Notes: generated by a model from the sequence alone, not told the origin. 64,000 nt of DNA from Arachnopeziza araneosa (GCA_003988855.1 QYAI01000004.1:620001-684000), one strand, 5' to 3'; positions 31,431-43,862 are shown, numbered from the stretch's first letter. Numbers and translations are program-made.

Positions 31431-34400
31431 TCAAGATCCGTTTTCATCCTCGTCCATTTCCAGAACCCTTGCGTATTGAACAGTTAATCGTTGGAGATCT
31501 CGGAATTTCCCTGCTGAAATCAGTCATGTCGGAATAAAAAGACTTTAGGCCTTACCAAGTATTAATACAACCTCTTTCAAGAGATCTTTTCTGTCCCAGC
31601 CGCAGAGTTTTCCATCCTCGCTCATCCAGCCCTGGCCTTTTTCTCCGTTGAGGCTAGAATTATTTTCGTGAAGGATGCCACCCATAATGCTTCTTAAGAG
31701 CTCCTCCACTTTGTTTTTGAGCCCTTCAGCGCCGAGACGTTTCGCATACATGAACAGATAGATTCTGAACTCATCACGAGCTCCTAATTGTAGGGCAGCC
31801 GCAACACGGTTTTCAAGATGAGCAATGCTAACACCGGATTCAAACCCTTCAAAGCCTTCCTTTGCCAGTAAAGTCTTGATGAGTCGTTGCAAGGTGTAAG
31901 CTCGTCCCTTAAGAAGAACTTCATTGGTAGTATGACGTTCAAGATGCGGTATTATACCAGCAGAAATGTTGGAAGCATTGATTTCCCCGTTTCGACGAGA
32001 GTCTGGGCCAACAGCTGTGGATTGCAGGCTACTAATTGAAGAGTCGTTCGAGTTCCAATACTGGCTACCAACGGCCCACCAAGCTTCAGATAGACGTTGC
32101 CAGACATACATGCTCGGTGAGTACAAATAGCCATCTCCGTTGGTTAATGTGACAATGATGTGACCAGAGGAGTTAAGATGTGCAGACGTGACACCTGGGG
32201 CACTGGTCGTGTGAGTGCCCAGGGTATGCATGGCAATCTCGAGAACCGGAGCAAGAGAAACAGGAGGGTGTGGAGAAGACAAAGTCTTGAGGTTCCATAC
32301 GTAGCACATTCCGACTGCAGTGATACATAGAAGCCACCACCCTCGGCATTCAATTATGACAGGCTGTGCCTCGAGCACTAGACCGTTAAGAATTCTCCTC
32401 CCAGCCGGAGTCCAAGTGTAAATGCTACCATCCTCGCAAGCGGCGGACCAGAAATTTTTGTTTCCAGTAACAAGAATCACAGCTCGCGGAAGATAGTCTT
32501 GCCACAGAGTTACTCCTCTCTTTGAGGTGCTGATACGAGCTGGATCTCTAACCTGACTGGAAAGAGTTGGAGGATTCTGAGCCTCAAAAATGATATCATC
32601 AGTTGCTTTGGCCGACTCCTCAACACCATTCGTACCATTTGTTGCGCCCTTTGAAGGCGGTAACGTACCACGATCTAAGGATCTGAGAATGTGACTTCTG
32701 ATTTTTGGAACAGCCAAACGCGTTTGGCTGACAGATAACATGGGACTGATAACTGCAGGTCGTATAAAATCAGGAGTTGGAACCACGCCAGTAGCTGTGG
32801 AGAGTGGCATGGCAGGCTCGGCACCATTCACTCCATTAACCATAATCTGAACCGGTCCAGATGATAAATTCGGCTTTTTGCTCACATGTTCTTCTTCCTC
32901 TTCGCCTTCCAGCACAATTGCTTTTCGTTTATTACCGAGAAGCATCGCAGCTAGGCCACCTCTAGGAAGTCCATCATATGGCTTTGATAAATCCAGGATC
33001 GATTGGGGAGCCTCCTCTTGGCTCTTGCTGGAACTAGCCGCCATGAGTTGAGACTGGGGCAAGGACGAAAGCCCGGTTCCAGATGAAGAGACAAGCAGTG
33101 GCGCCACGCGCTTCTTGCCTTCCTTTGTAATTGTAACTCGTTGCTTCATAGCTTCCACCTTTGAAGCGTTGGAGTCAGTTGTCGATGACGGGGCAGCGGG
33201 CTCTTTGGAAGACGAGCCATTTGTTAACACGGAAGGAGTTGGGGTAACCGCAGCCGTTGTCGTAGGACCACTGCCATTTGAGACTGGCATCGAAGGAGCC
33301 GATCCAGCATCTCCCATAAGTGCGCCCATCCTTCCTTCGGCTCCTCGCAATTCCCCTTCCTTGCTTTTCTCCTCAAGACGAAGGCCTGCAACATCTTCGA
33401 CGACGCCGACCCCTCTTCTGCCAACTCCAAACTTCTGAAGAGCCTTGTCATTCTCCGACCAAGGAGCAATGAATCCCAATTCACCCCTCTCAAACTCCAA
33501 AGCAAGGATACTCCCGTCTAAGCTGGAAGCAAAAAGGGTCAAGCCATCAGGAGTCCAGGCGAGATCAGAGAAGGACTTTCCAGCCAAGTCTTGGAGGACA
33601 AGTAAGGGTCTTGATGAGCTAGTATTCCAGATACTCAAAGTCTTGTCTTGCCCAGCACAAGCAATTACTGTGACTAGCGCTTGTGTGCTATAACCGCTAT
33701 TGTCCGTCGTCTCAGCACTCATTTCTTGTTTGCTGAACAGGCGTGGCGAAAAGGTGCAGACTTCCGTAGGGCCTTCATGTCCGATGAGATTGATATCGCT
33801 ATCCCAAGCACCTCGATTGATAATTGCTACTGAACTAACAGGTCCATTTACTGAATTTGCAGCAGCAATATGGTTTCCATCTGGAGACCAAGAACATCTT
33901 CGAAAGTAGGTTGTCAATGGAGAGGAAATAAACGGCTGGGTAATTGTGTGATCAAGAACGAAATTGTTGAGAGAATCATAAGATGTAGCATTTGGAGGTG
34001 GAGGGTTGAATCGAAATAGTCTAATAGTGCGGTCGTCTGATGCCGTTGCAAAATATTTGTTTGCGGGGTCGAACGTAATTCCCTTGACATGCGATTGATG
34101 AACCGAAATTGTCTTCAGCTTCTCGAAAGTCGCGCCGGACCAAACTACGATTTTGGAGTCCAAGCCAACAGATACCATAATAGAGGAATCATAAGACCAT
34201 CCGAGATCCTGAACATCATTTTCATGTCCTATCAATCTCCTTAAGATTTTCCAATTCTCAACTGGAGGAGGCTCATTGCTACCTATGTTTCTCGTTAATA
34301 TTCTTCCCTTATATGTGATGATGCAGAAGCTTGCATACCAAACGCGGCAGAATGCGATGGAGGATTGGTGTCAAGATGATAGATACAAATAATCTTGTCA

Positions 34401-34836
34401 TCTGCGCCAGAGGCCAGCCAACGGCCATTGGGGGAGAATCTAACAGTATGTATTGTTCCCGAGTGGTAGCTCATATGACACAGTTGCTTCGGCTTCGTAT
34501 TGTTTGAATCGCCTGCCTGGGCGACAGCATCTGTAGACCAGATTCGTACATGGCCATCTGTAACCCTGAGATCAGCTTTGTTCTCCTGTTCATCGTTGTC
34601 GAGCTACTCATACCTCCAGCAGCTGTAGCTAATCGACTTCCATCTGGCGATACATGGCAACTGTAAACTTCGAAGTCTTTCTGCTCCCCTAGATGTCGCG
34701 GCGCAAATTGGCGCAGAAGTTAGCCAGCTTCATTCAGTGCAAACGGCATTCAGGCTCAGGAGATTGAGGGCTGCATCAACAAGCAACGAAGAGACGTACC
34801 ACTATGGGTAAGCCAAGATGGCTTTATAACTCTCAT
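31431..34836 (-). CDS. HIR1: Histone transcription regulator HIR1 (HIRA homologue)
   Basis: Six exons by hand: 34836-34800, 34688-34614, 34557-34339, 34282-31556, 31510-31431, with introns between them of 111, 56, 56 and 45 bp (five coding blocks in all), every junction phase 1, giving 1045 residues. It starts MRVIKPSWLTHSG and has N-terminal WD40 repeats (e.g. DGHVRIWS, DVQDLGWSYDSSIMVSVGLD, KYFATASDDRTIRLF, GPTEVCTFSPRLF). An Asf1-binding B-motif lies at about 490-509 (KQRVTITKEGKKRVAPLL). The C-terminal Hira domain runs from ACEDGSIYTWTPAGRRILNG through WWLLCITAVGMCYVWNL. The last exon supplies KFRDLQRLTVQYARVLEMDEDENGS-type residues. HIR deposits H3-H4 independently of replication and represses histone genes. 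Confidence 0.93.
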
Positions 34837-35294
34837 GGTTGTCACCAGAGGAGAGGTCGATGTGCATGGTTGAACTATCAAGGTATTTGCTAATTACTCG
34901 AAGACAACGCGACTATTTTCGAGACGTGAATCTGAAGGTCGCTAACAAGCTCCTGGCTGGCGCTTGTTTCTGATTGGAAAAAGGCTTGCGTGGGGCTCAT
35001 CCAGTCCCTTCTTGGTGGCGTTTGCTGGGATGTGTACGGGATTGGCCCAACACAGCAAACAATCACTCATACCTACTTAATAGGAGACGAAAAATACTGT
35101 GCAAGATCTAGGACTAGCTATTTCGTTGAATACTGTACTGTTACACCCAAAGATATAAAGATACTCAGGCACAGCATTATAAGTTTCCTTTGCAAGTCAC
35201 ACAATGGCTAGGCTATTCTGCCAGCGATAACGGTTATGGAGATGGTACATTCTTGAAGAGAGTTTCAATCATCGTTTTGTTATTTTAAGCTACT
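34837..35294. other. Spacer upstream of HIR1
   Basis: 458 bp containing the HIR1 promoter and the 3' flank of the next minus-strand gene. No recognised element. Confidence 0.5.
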
Positions 35295-36601
35295 TCATTT
35301 CGTGTCCTCAATCTCGAAGATGTATTTAGTTGCGCTGTTCACGCCGTTCTTCAGATCATCAAGGCCTTTCTCGATACCATTCAGCCCACCAGGAACCACT
35401 TCATATGGATGCCCGGTAAACCAACCCTCTTGCAAACCTCGTGAAAAGAGTCTAAAAAAGACATATCCGAACTCTTTACCACCCGTTCTGATACCAAGTT
35501 TAGCTTGTTCCTCGCTGGGATCCTTGTGCACACTGCCGACTAAGGTTATGCTTGTCTCAATATGCTCTGCAATAGCTCCGTCTTTTGGAGGAAGTATTAG
35601 CGTAAGTTTGCTCCCCTGCTTCGCAAGGACTTGGCTTAAATTTTGATACGAGTTGTGTTCGCTGACGGCATCATAAGCATACTTGACCTCGCTCAATCCA
35701 GCATTACTCAAGGCTTCCTTGATTCCAGAAACAACCGCAGCATCGCCCTTTCGGTAATCAACAATCGTATCGCCCTTGCTCCTAGTGAGGAGGGTCTCAA
35801 CGAAAGCTTCACCTCTTCCTGCAACAGCAATGATAGGGTGTATGTTGGACAACTGGGCAAGTTTAATTGCAAAAGCACCCTGAAAGTAATAAGTAAAATG
35901 TTTGAAAAGGAGAAGCGCTAGGCATACCACAGCACCCGAACCACCGTAAACTACTAATGGGGTAGGAGTTGTAGTTGGTTTCCAAGGTTCGGAAAGACCA
36001 AGACTTTGATAGAGGCCAACTGCAGCGGTCATTGCCGCAAGAGGGATTGTGGAGGCCTAAAACTGTCAGTTGTATCTCTCTAAAGACTCCTACCATCAAT
36101 TACCTCTTCAAAAGATGTCTTCTTGGGCAGATGGAAAGTCGTGAAAGACCTCGCAATAGCATATTCCGCAAAGCTACCATTAGGAGTTCGCATTTCATGA
36201 AATGCAGCCACTCGGTCGCCCTTCTGAAACTCAACAACATTTTCTCCAACTGACTCAACAATACCGGCAATATCATCTCCGGAATTTTGCGGCTTCCCAT
36301 ATTCAGGTCCTTTCCAATCCTTAGGATTCGATCCAGAATAAATTACTTTGATCAAAACTTGGTCTGCGTTTGGTGAAGGAATGGGCACCTCATGAATCGT
36401 GACTTTTGGTCCCTTAGAAACAATGGCTTCCTTCATCTGTTTCAAGTGGAATCGACCAGCTAGTGGTGATTGTCTGGCCAGGTTCGTGATATTTGAAGCC
36501 ATGTTTTGAGTAGAGAGTCTTCGTGATTGATTGGAGTAGAATTGATTTGATTTCCCAAGAAAATGCTTTTGAAGGGTAAAGTAGACTCTAGAGGAAATCA
36601 T
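35295..36601 (-). CDS. Zinc-independent MDR-family dehydrogenase (quinone/enoyl reductase-like)
   Basis: Exons on the minus strand: 36601-36104, 36056-35928, 35879-35295, giving 403 residues, all phase 0, introns 47 and 48 bp. The N-terminal 30-odd residues are Arg/Ser-rich without acids (ISSRVYFTLQKHFLGKSNQF), which suggests mitochondrial import. An internal ATG (MASNITNLARQ) could give a cytosolic form. The GroES-like domain is marked by YSGSNPKDWKGPEYG and DDIAGIVESVGENVVEFQKGDRV. The cofactor domain starts at VVYGGSGAVGAFAIKLAQLS, the NADPH-binding glycine motif restored by splicing. Structural zinc Cys residues are absent, as in trans-enoyl reductase/zeta-crystallin-type members. Substrate unknown. 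Confidence 0.88.
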
Positions 36602-36878
36602 GACAGACCCATAGTCGTGCGTTCACTAAGAATTGGTAATGAGGTGATGCAACCTAATTATCTCAAAAAGTGACGCAAGCGGGGTGTTGCTAACTGGTCG
36701 GAAAATAGTTGGTTTTCGGGTTGCCTGATCGGAATGTAAAACCCATGAACTGCCGCATTATGCTTTGCATATCATGATTCAGAACTATTGGTATTCAGAG
36801 CTTGAATATATCATGCTTTCATGCAGGTTGTTGAGATCGTCGCAAAACCGCATCAAAATGGCTTCTATACTAAATTGG

Positions 36879-37779
36879 TTATTTCTGGCGAATGTTTTTG
36901 GCCTTCCTTTTCCTGAAAACCACGCCAGTCAGATTCGCATCATCTCCTTCCTGCTTCACACTCGAATCCAAAGGCAAGTCAGCTATGGGCAATGACATCT
37001 CTCCTTCCAGCGGTTCCTTCTTTATTCCGGCAGAAATTTGTACTGGAGTTTCGCCTCCTTTTTCCTTGATATCTAAGTTTGATTCTTCTTTGATCTCGGT
37101 CTTCAAAGCCGGCTCCTTCCCCTTCCGAGTAATATTGTTCAGAAGGGCATCCAAGTCTCCTCCATCGTCCTCTTCTGGATGCGCCTTGTATGTTGAGCCC
37201 CATCTCCTCTTTTTAGCTTCCACCGCTTCCTCCTCCTCCTCTTCGACTGCTCTCTTTCTGACCCCTAGGGCAATCGAATCCGGATCCTTCTCTCCATCTT
37301 CTGGCTCAATGAGTCTTTCCGACGTAACCTGCCACTCTCCTGCCATTGCCATATCTGGTCTGAACTCATCCGGAATAGAAATACCCATTTCAGCAAGCTG
37401 CGCCAGCTGTTGCTTCCTCTGGGACGGTGTCGCTTGCGATTTCGGCATCGACGGTGCAGATAAACGCCCATTCCCTAAACTAGAAGAACTTGCATATATA
37501 GAACTGCCTGCGCCGGTCGATAGACCATTCAAACGAGCAACCTCAGCTTTCGCGCGTTCCTTATCCTTTTCATCTTTCTCATGACCTCTATGTAGGTCTC
37601 GAAGAAATCGTTTCAGATTGCCCTGATGCTTCGGTGTAGCTTCGTGGTTTGCTTTTTCAAGTTTGGTATCTCGGACGAAAGTTTTGCAATGTTTGCACCA
37701 GTATTTTGGCTACAGACCATTAGTAGGAGGGAGTAAAAGAAGGAAAATGACCAACAGTTGACTTCCAGTATTCGGACAT
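36879..37779 (-). CDS. U1-type C2H2 zinc-finger protein, WBP4-like spliceosome-associated family
   Basis: Exon 1 (37779-37756) encodes only MSEYWKST; after a 46-bp intron with donor GTTGGT, exon 2 (37709-36879) continues PKYWCKHCKTF, giving 284 residues. The U1-type (matrin-like) zinc finger spans about 9-45: CKHC, then HEATPKHQGNLKRFLRDLH. The middle is charged and helical (HEKDEKDKERAKAEVARLN), followed by GISIPDEFRPDMAMAGEWQV, KRRWGSTYKAHPEED and a basic end, VVFRKRKAKNIRQK. WBP4/FBP21 relatives bind spliceosomal B-complex components. The WW domains of the human protein are not visible here, as is common in fungi. Confidence 0.85.
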
Positions 37780-38022
37780 CTTGTGTGAGAACACCTTGTG
37801 CGTGTGCAAACAAATTAAACCCGAAGAGTTGAAATTGGGAATGCTGTTCAAATCAGCACGTTAAAGTTCCCAAGAAGAAAATCGTTGTTCTAGTGAGTGA
37901 GATAACAAATGTGGAAGGCGGGATGGAGCCTCGTCGCCTCGCCTCGCTAGAAAAGTTGCGGATGACAAGGCCGACAGTCAACCTCAAGACTACTAAAATC
38001 TACACTACAATCACAATCTAGA
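37780..38022. promoter_or_regulatory. Compact bidirectional promoter, WBP4-like / SLP2
   Basis: Only 243 bp separate two divergent ATGs, so both promoters and 5' UTRs must overlap or abut. No TATA box is visible, as expected for housekeeping genes. Confidence 0.5.
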
Positions 38023-39352
38023 ATGGCACTGGACGTGGTATCTCGAATAGCAATGAAGCGGTCTCTACTCAATAAAAGCACTGCATCCACCATTTCGTCG
38101 ACTTTCAATCGCAGTTCCCTACCACTCACACGGGCAACCTGCCTATCTCTCCCTAAAACCCAGCAACAACAAAGACGACTCCATGCGTCACCAATACCCA
38201 AAGCACCTAACAGCGGCTTGTTAGGAATAAATAATAGTCACAACAGCCCTCCAACTTCGTACTTTGCGCGTCCTCGACTGCCGGCGAATACAGTTGTCCG
38301 CTTCGTCCCGCAACAAACAGCATGGATAGTGGAGCGCATGGGAAAGTTCAATAGGATTCTTCAGCCTGGTCTAGCTATATTATGGCCATTCTTGGACCGA
38401 ATTGCATATGTGAAGAGCTTGAAGGAAGCTGCCATTGAGATACCGAGCCAGAGCGCCATTACCGCAGACAATGTCACCTTGGAGCTTGACGGGGTGTTAT
38501 ATACTCGAGTGTTCGACGCCTACAAAGCCAGGTAAGAAGAATTGAATAATGCCTTGATTGGTGCGTACTAATTTACAAAGCTATGGAGTTGAGGATGCTG
38601 AATATGCAATCTCCCAGTTAGCCCAGACAACCATGCGCTCAGAAATTGGTCAGCTCACTCTTGACCATGTCCTTAAAGAGCGCGCAGCACTTAACACCAA
38701 CATTACCGCGGCAATAAACGAAGCTGCTCAGGATTGGGGCGTTGTCTGTCTGCGTTACGAGATCAGAGACATCCACGCCCCGGATGGAGTAGTAGAAGCT
38801 ATGCACCGACAGGTTACTGCTGAGAGGAGCAAGCGTGCTGAGATCTTGGATTCCGAGGGTCAGAGACAGAGTGCAATCAACATTGCGGAGGGAAGGAAGC
38901 AAAGTGTAATTCTTGCCTCCGAAGCGTTGAGAAGTGAACAGATCAACATGGCAAGCGGTGAGGCGGAAGCTATTCTATTGAAGGCGAAGGCTACAGCTGC
39001 AGGTATCGATGCAGTTGCCGCTGCAATTGCTCAAGGAGGAAACTCTGCACAAGGTGCGGTCAGTCTCAGCGTGGCGGAGAAGTACGTGGATGCTTTTGCC
39101 AACCTTGCGAAGGAAGGTACGGCTGTTGTTGTGCCTGGCAATGTTGGCGATATTGGAAGCATGATTGCTAGCGCCATGGCAGTCTATGGGAAAGTAGGAG
39201 ATGCCCAGGCTAAGACAATGGCTGCGAAAATTCTAGAGCACGAGAAAAGCACTACAAACGAGAAAGAAAATCCCGCGTCTGCGGAGACGCCTGCAGAAGA
39301 GATGAAGAGAAGCATGCTAGGTGCATTTGAGAACACCAGACATAAGAAATGA
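38023..39352 (+). CDS. Stomatin-like protein 2, mitochondrial (SPFH/prohibitin domain)
   Basis: Two exons, 38023-38531 and 38581-39352, phase 2, intron 49 bp, giving 426 residues. An Arg/Ser-rich presequence (about 1-55, ending near QQRRLHASPIPKAP) indicates mitochondrial import. The SPFH domain begins NTVVRFVPQQTAWIVERMGKF, continues TLELDGVLYTRVFDAYKAS/YGVEDAEYAISQLAQTTMR and LRYEIRDIHAPDGV. It is followed by the coiled-coil of stomatins (ERSKRAEILDSEGQRQSAIN) and the SLP2-type C-terminal helix (VAEKYVDAFANLAKEG). SLP2 organises inner-membrane cardiolipin/prohibitin microdomains and respiratory supercomplexes. It has no transmembrane helix, consistent with the family. Confidence 0.94.
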
Positions 39353-40668
39353 AGAAGAAACGAGATGGCATGAGAAAAGTTTATGTATAACATAGCATGC
39401 CTTTTCTTTGTCTCGGCAATGCAGCCGTGTTATTTTAGGACTTGCAGGCGGACTCACTTCTCAATTATACCTCTGTAGTGGTATGAAATTTGTAATCTTC
39501 AACTTTGTACTGTTATGTGTCAGTCTTCCACGAACGTCTGGCTGGCGAGTCTCAACATGTACTTGTGTGACTTCGGCGAGGAAAGCAACAATTCGGCATA
39601 AAATGTATGCTTCCATTTTGAAGGATTATGAGGCCAGCCTTGTTTTCCTAATCCTTCATTTGTTCAGGTTTCCTCTCACTAGCACTCTCAGCTAAGTTGT
39701 ATGTAAATTCTAGTATCAATAAAAGGAAAAGTACTGTCAAGAAAGGCTTCCATTTCCCAAAGTGTTTAATAGTGAGCTGACCAAGTCTTTAAAATCTTCC
39801 ATAAATGGACCACGGAAGGCTTGAAGCCATGAAACGCCACACTTTAGATGGAAAATGCGGGGGTGGAAAAGGCCGGGGAGCTTGCAGATGTAACGGCCCT
39901 CCTTCGGCGGCAAAGACCACCCCGTTCCGCCACACACGCCTGACCAGAGCTTGGAAACAGCACCTGTTGTGAAAGGCTGTGATCTTCCTATAGTCGAGCT
40001 GCATGGACTCACTGCAAGAAAAGCCCTATCAGACAATCAAGATATTGGTCTTGGTGGCCTCTTGACCCTGTCTCAGATGTAGAAGACTTCCGCTGATCAT
40101 GCTTTTGGATAGCGAGCCCAGGATAATTTCAAGTTGAGTCTCTATCAACGAACCATGCAATTGGCTCTAGTTCTTGCTTACCTGGTCCATGGTAGTACTC
40201 TCTGTCGTGACTCCCGGGCGAGCTGTGTGCAACACATGAGCAACCGATGATGAGCGTAGCCAGATATGCCTAAGATCTGGACGACGAGGTCGTGGATCGC
40301 AACTAGCCTCCATCCAGCACTCTTCCTGGTTGATGAATGGCTAAGTGGAAAGAGTTGACGGTGCCACACGCTCGATCCATACCTTAAGTTAATTTTACAT
40401 GCATAGACGAGCAAAGACAGCCGATCGATTCTTGTACTCTCCGTGGAACATGGTCCCCAATATCACGAGAATGGTTATCCTGGATCTTGGGGACACGCAC
40501 CCGAGACGGGTTGCCCCGCACTATAGAGTGCTGCTCTTTTTATATATTGGCGATGGTCCACCTTACCGCGTGTCTCTCTTTCTGTCCTGTCCTACTTGGA
40601 GAAGAGGTGAAAACTGTCATCACGGTTGAATTCTAGCAATCTGGAGACCTTTCTCACTCGAAGCCAAG
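39353..40668. promoter_or_regulatory. Intergenic region with sugar-transporter promoter
   Basis: 1.3 kb between tandem plus-strand genes. A good TATA sequence (tttttatatatt, core 40541-40548) lies about 120 bp upstream of the transporter ATG. Short ORFs are non-conserved in appearance. Confidence 0.45.
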
Positions 40669-42894
40669 ATGTGGCAAGCAACCAATGTTTATTTCATCTG
40701 CTCCTTCGCCGCAATTGGTAAGTCCGTTGCAAACACCAATCAATGGGTACTTGTTAAAACTATCAGGCGGAGGACTTTTCGGCTTCGATATATCCAGCAT
40801 GTCAGGTGTTCTTGGGACAATGGCCTACAAAAGATACTTTCACGACCCAAGATCTTATAGACAGGGGGGGATCACGGCTTCAATGCCGTTTGGGTCACTT
40901 GTTGGAGCTCTATCTTCTTCATTCATCGCCGACAGGTTCTCCCGGAGAACAAGTATCCAAATAGCATCAATTTTCTGGATCATTGGTTCAATGTAAGCGT
41001 TGCACTTGCCCACATATGTCATCTCCTCACAAGACTTAGTATCCAATGCGCTTCGGTCGATATTGCAATGCTGGTTGTAGGTCGCGTGATCGCCGGAGTT
41101 TGTGTGGGTATTGCGTCTTCCATTTGTCCAGTCTACCAAGCAGAGATTGCTCCCAAAGAGATCCGAGGTCGTGTCGTATCATTGCAGCAATGGGCAATCA
41201 CTTGGGGAATTTTGATTCAATATTTTATACAATACGGTGCCAGCTGGGTTGGAGGAGGTCCAAACAATCCTACGCAACCAACATCCGCTTTCCGCATCCC
41301 GTGGGGTGTTCAAATTATCCCCGCAGTCTTGCTTTTCTTCGGCATGTTTTTCTTGCCTCGGTCTCCTAGATGGTTGGCCTCGAAGGATCGGTGGGAAGAG
41401 GCTATCGAGGTCATGGCGAAGTTACACGGTGGAGGTGACATTAACCATTCAAAAGTCTTGGCTGAATACCAGGAAATTGAAGAAGCTCTGAGATTTGAGC
41501 GAGAAGAAGCAATCAGCAGCTACAAGCAATTGATCGAACCACGCATGGCCAAGCGAGTCTTACTTGGAATGAGTATCCAAATGTGGTCTCAGTTATGCGG
41601 CATGAACGTTATGATGTACTACGTTGTTTGTAAGTGGCCCTAACTTAGGCTATGATCGTTGATTAACCTCATCAGACATTATGGAAGGAGCCAATATTGC
41701 TTCTCCTCTACTTACAGCATCCGTCCAATACATCTTAAATGTCACCCTCACTCTCCCAGCTATTGTATACCTTGATAGGTTTGGCCGTCGCCCAGCAATG
41801 CTCATCGGCTCTTTCTTCATGATGACCTTCCTCTTTATTGTTGGAGCGCTGCAGGCCTCCTACGGTCAAGCAAACGTCCCGCCTTTGACCAACTCCACCA
41901 ACTCGGACATCTCATGGATCATCAATAACAATAAACCGGTCTCAAAGGCTATTGTAGCAATGACTTACCTCTTCGTCTGTACTTTTGCGACAACTTGGGG
42001 ACCAACATCTTGGACATATCGTAAGGCCCACATATCAAGAAACTACTCTTTCTGTTAGAGCTTTGGACTTTAGAGTTTGGAGTTATTTCGGGAGTTGTAT
42101 GCTGCATGTTGCTGCTTACCTCTCTGCTCCTAAAATAACTCTAAAGTTCTAGATCCGGTTAATAAATTTACTATTTACAAGCTAATTCTAAGATAGCTTC
42201 TGAGATCTTCCCCACCAAAATCAGAGCTAAGGCTGTCTCGCTAGCAACCGCTTCGAATTGGTTCTGGAATTGCATTCTTGCCTTTGCTGTTCCACCTCTT
42301 CTTTGGTAAGCTTATTCAATCCTAAATTAATATTATGTCTCATAGGAGCCCTCCAACTCCTTGGCTACTTCTGAAGACTAGCAAAATCACATACTAATTC
42401 GTTTGTACAGGAATATGTAAGCGCATCCTATAATCCCATCTTGAAGTTCTTGCTAACCCATACAGCAACTGGAAAATGTAAGTGTCATCTTCTGAGCTAC
42501 AATCTCTTGTTTTAAAGGTTCTGCGAGGCATTCTCCATCTCCAGGCATAGTTTAGGGCGACAGAACTCCTAAGGCACTACTTTACTTTCCTTTTATCCCA
42601 AAATCGGCCAGTTCTAACTCTAAGAACTATAGGTATATGTTATTCGCGACCTTTAACGGACTGGCCTTTATTCACATGTTCTTTACCGCTCCAGAGACGA
42701 AGGGTAAGACGCTTGAAGAGATGGACGAGGTCTTTGATAGTGGGCTACCAGCCTGGAAAGCGGTACCCACAGGAAGCAGATTGGATCAACTGCAGAAAGA
42801 TATCGAAGCTGGTCATCTCAAGATTTTTGCTCCCGGCGCCGCGACTGAGAAGGAGAAACCGGTGGTTGAGGAAGCGAAGACTGCAGCCGCTTGA
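40669..42894 (+). CDS. MFS sugar transporter (hexose/monosaccharide permease) with two microexons
   Basis: Eight exons: 40669-40717, 40767-40992, 41040-41629, 41676-42020, 42197-42305, 42411-42416, 42466-42477, 42633-42894, giving 532 residues. Exons 6 and 7 are 6 and 12 nt and restore the conserved stretch LLWNINWKMYM (W440-M448). Sugar-porter signatures: GGGLFGFDISSMSGVLG in helix 1, GRVIAGVCVGIASSICPVY with EIAPKEIRGR, PRSPRWLASKDR, YLDRFGRRPAML, PSEIFPTKIRAKAVSLATA and APETKGKTLEEMDEVFD. It is a plasma-membrane proton symporter or facilitator for hexoses. The three introns around the microexon region are long for this window (176, 105 and 155 bp). Confidence 0.9.
42411..42416 (+). other. 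6-nt microexon of the sugar transporter
   Basis: The sequence gaatat is preceded by tttgtacag and followed by GTAAGC. It completes Trp440 and encodes Asn plus two bases of Ile. Confidence 0.8.
42466..42477 (+). other. 12-nt microexon of the sugar transporter
   Basis: The sequence caactggaaaat lies between acceptor catacag and donor GTAAGT. It completes Ile and encodes N-W-K plus two bases of Met. Confidence 0.8.
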
Positions 42895-43862
42895 AGCAAT
42901 GGGCATGAGTGAGCGGTCGGTGGCAAAATACGGCTTTACTTTTTGACACCAATTTGATTTCGCAATCTCGATGAGTTTTTGAGTCGGTTTAATCGTATGA
43001 TGGTGGATAGCAATCTTGTAGCCGGCTGTAATGCTTCAGATTGGTCACGAAGTGCAGTAATCTAGTTTTTCTATTTGTCAACAGTATCAAGGCATGAAGC
43101 ATCGTCTTTGAGAACCAAAAACGGAGTGTGTTAACTCGACAGCCCCTGGAGCCAATCTCATGCCTTATGTTGTGGGCAATACAGCATTTATATAGATGTG
43201 GCCTTTGTAAACTACCAGGGTGACCGATATCATGAAAAATGCAGCAGATATATTTAATCGCCGAGATCACAACATACCACTCATTCATATCAGCTAGCTA
43301 TTCGCAAAGAAGAGCCGCAGTAAGTAACATAGGGTATCCTAACTGCCGGGTGTAGAACTCGACCGTAGATTAGCGGCCCATTTCGCAATAGGTTGGTTGA
43401 ATTCACATGCAGACGAGAGAAACACATCTAATCCTTTTGAGCTACTGGAATGCTATATCAGAGATAACTCGTTTCATGGACCAACAACCTGGCCAGCACG
43501 CTTCCTCGAGGTGGACGTCACCAACGCCATACCCGGCAAATGGAATTACTCGTCTCATTGTTATGTCTGATGGACGTGTGGTCTGGATTCTCTCAGCGAC
43601 GTCGTGGGTTTTGCTAGCCGTGAGGTGTTCTTCGCCTTATTGCGGCTTTCCCAGATGGGGATGCGGTATTTCTTGGGATAGAAGGGTTCGAGTCTGATTT
43701 GAGTATTTGACTTCATTTTGTGAGGTGGCTTTTGATAAGCTGGTGTATAATCTCGGCTAGGTAAAAGGATCTGGAAGACTGAGTTGAGCTCTAAGATTCC
43801 TCGAAGCCATCTCTCCAGATGACCAAGTCTATGCTCATCTGATAGCAGAGTCCTCTCCATTC
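42895..43862. other. Convergent intergenic region
   Basis: 968 bp between the 3' ends of the sugar transporter and REI1. Only short ORFs. A gggttcgagtc near 43685 resembles a tRNA B-box but no cloverleaf can be drawn. Confidence 0.5.

Noticed and set aside
36892..37584. 230-codon plus-strand ORF
   Set aside because: Antisense shadow of the WBP4-like gene, whose protein shows clear zinc-finger motifs on the other strand.
43640..43700. tRNA-like B-box (ggttcgagtc)
   Set aside because: No matching A-box, acceptor stem or anticodon arm can be drawn around it.
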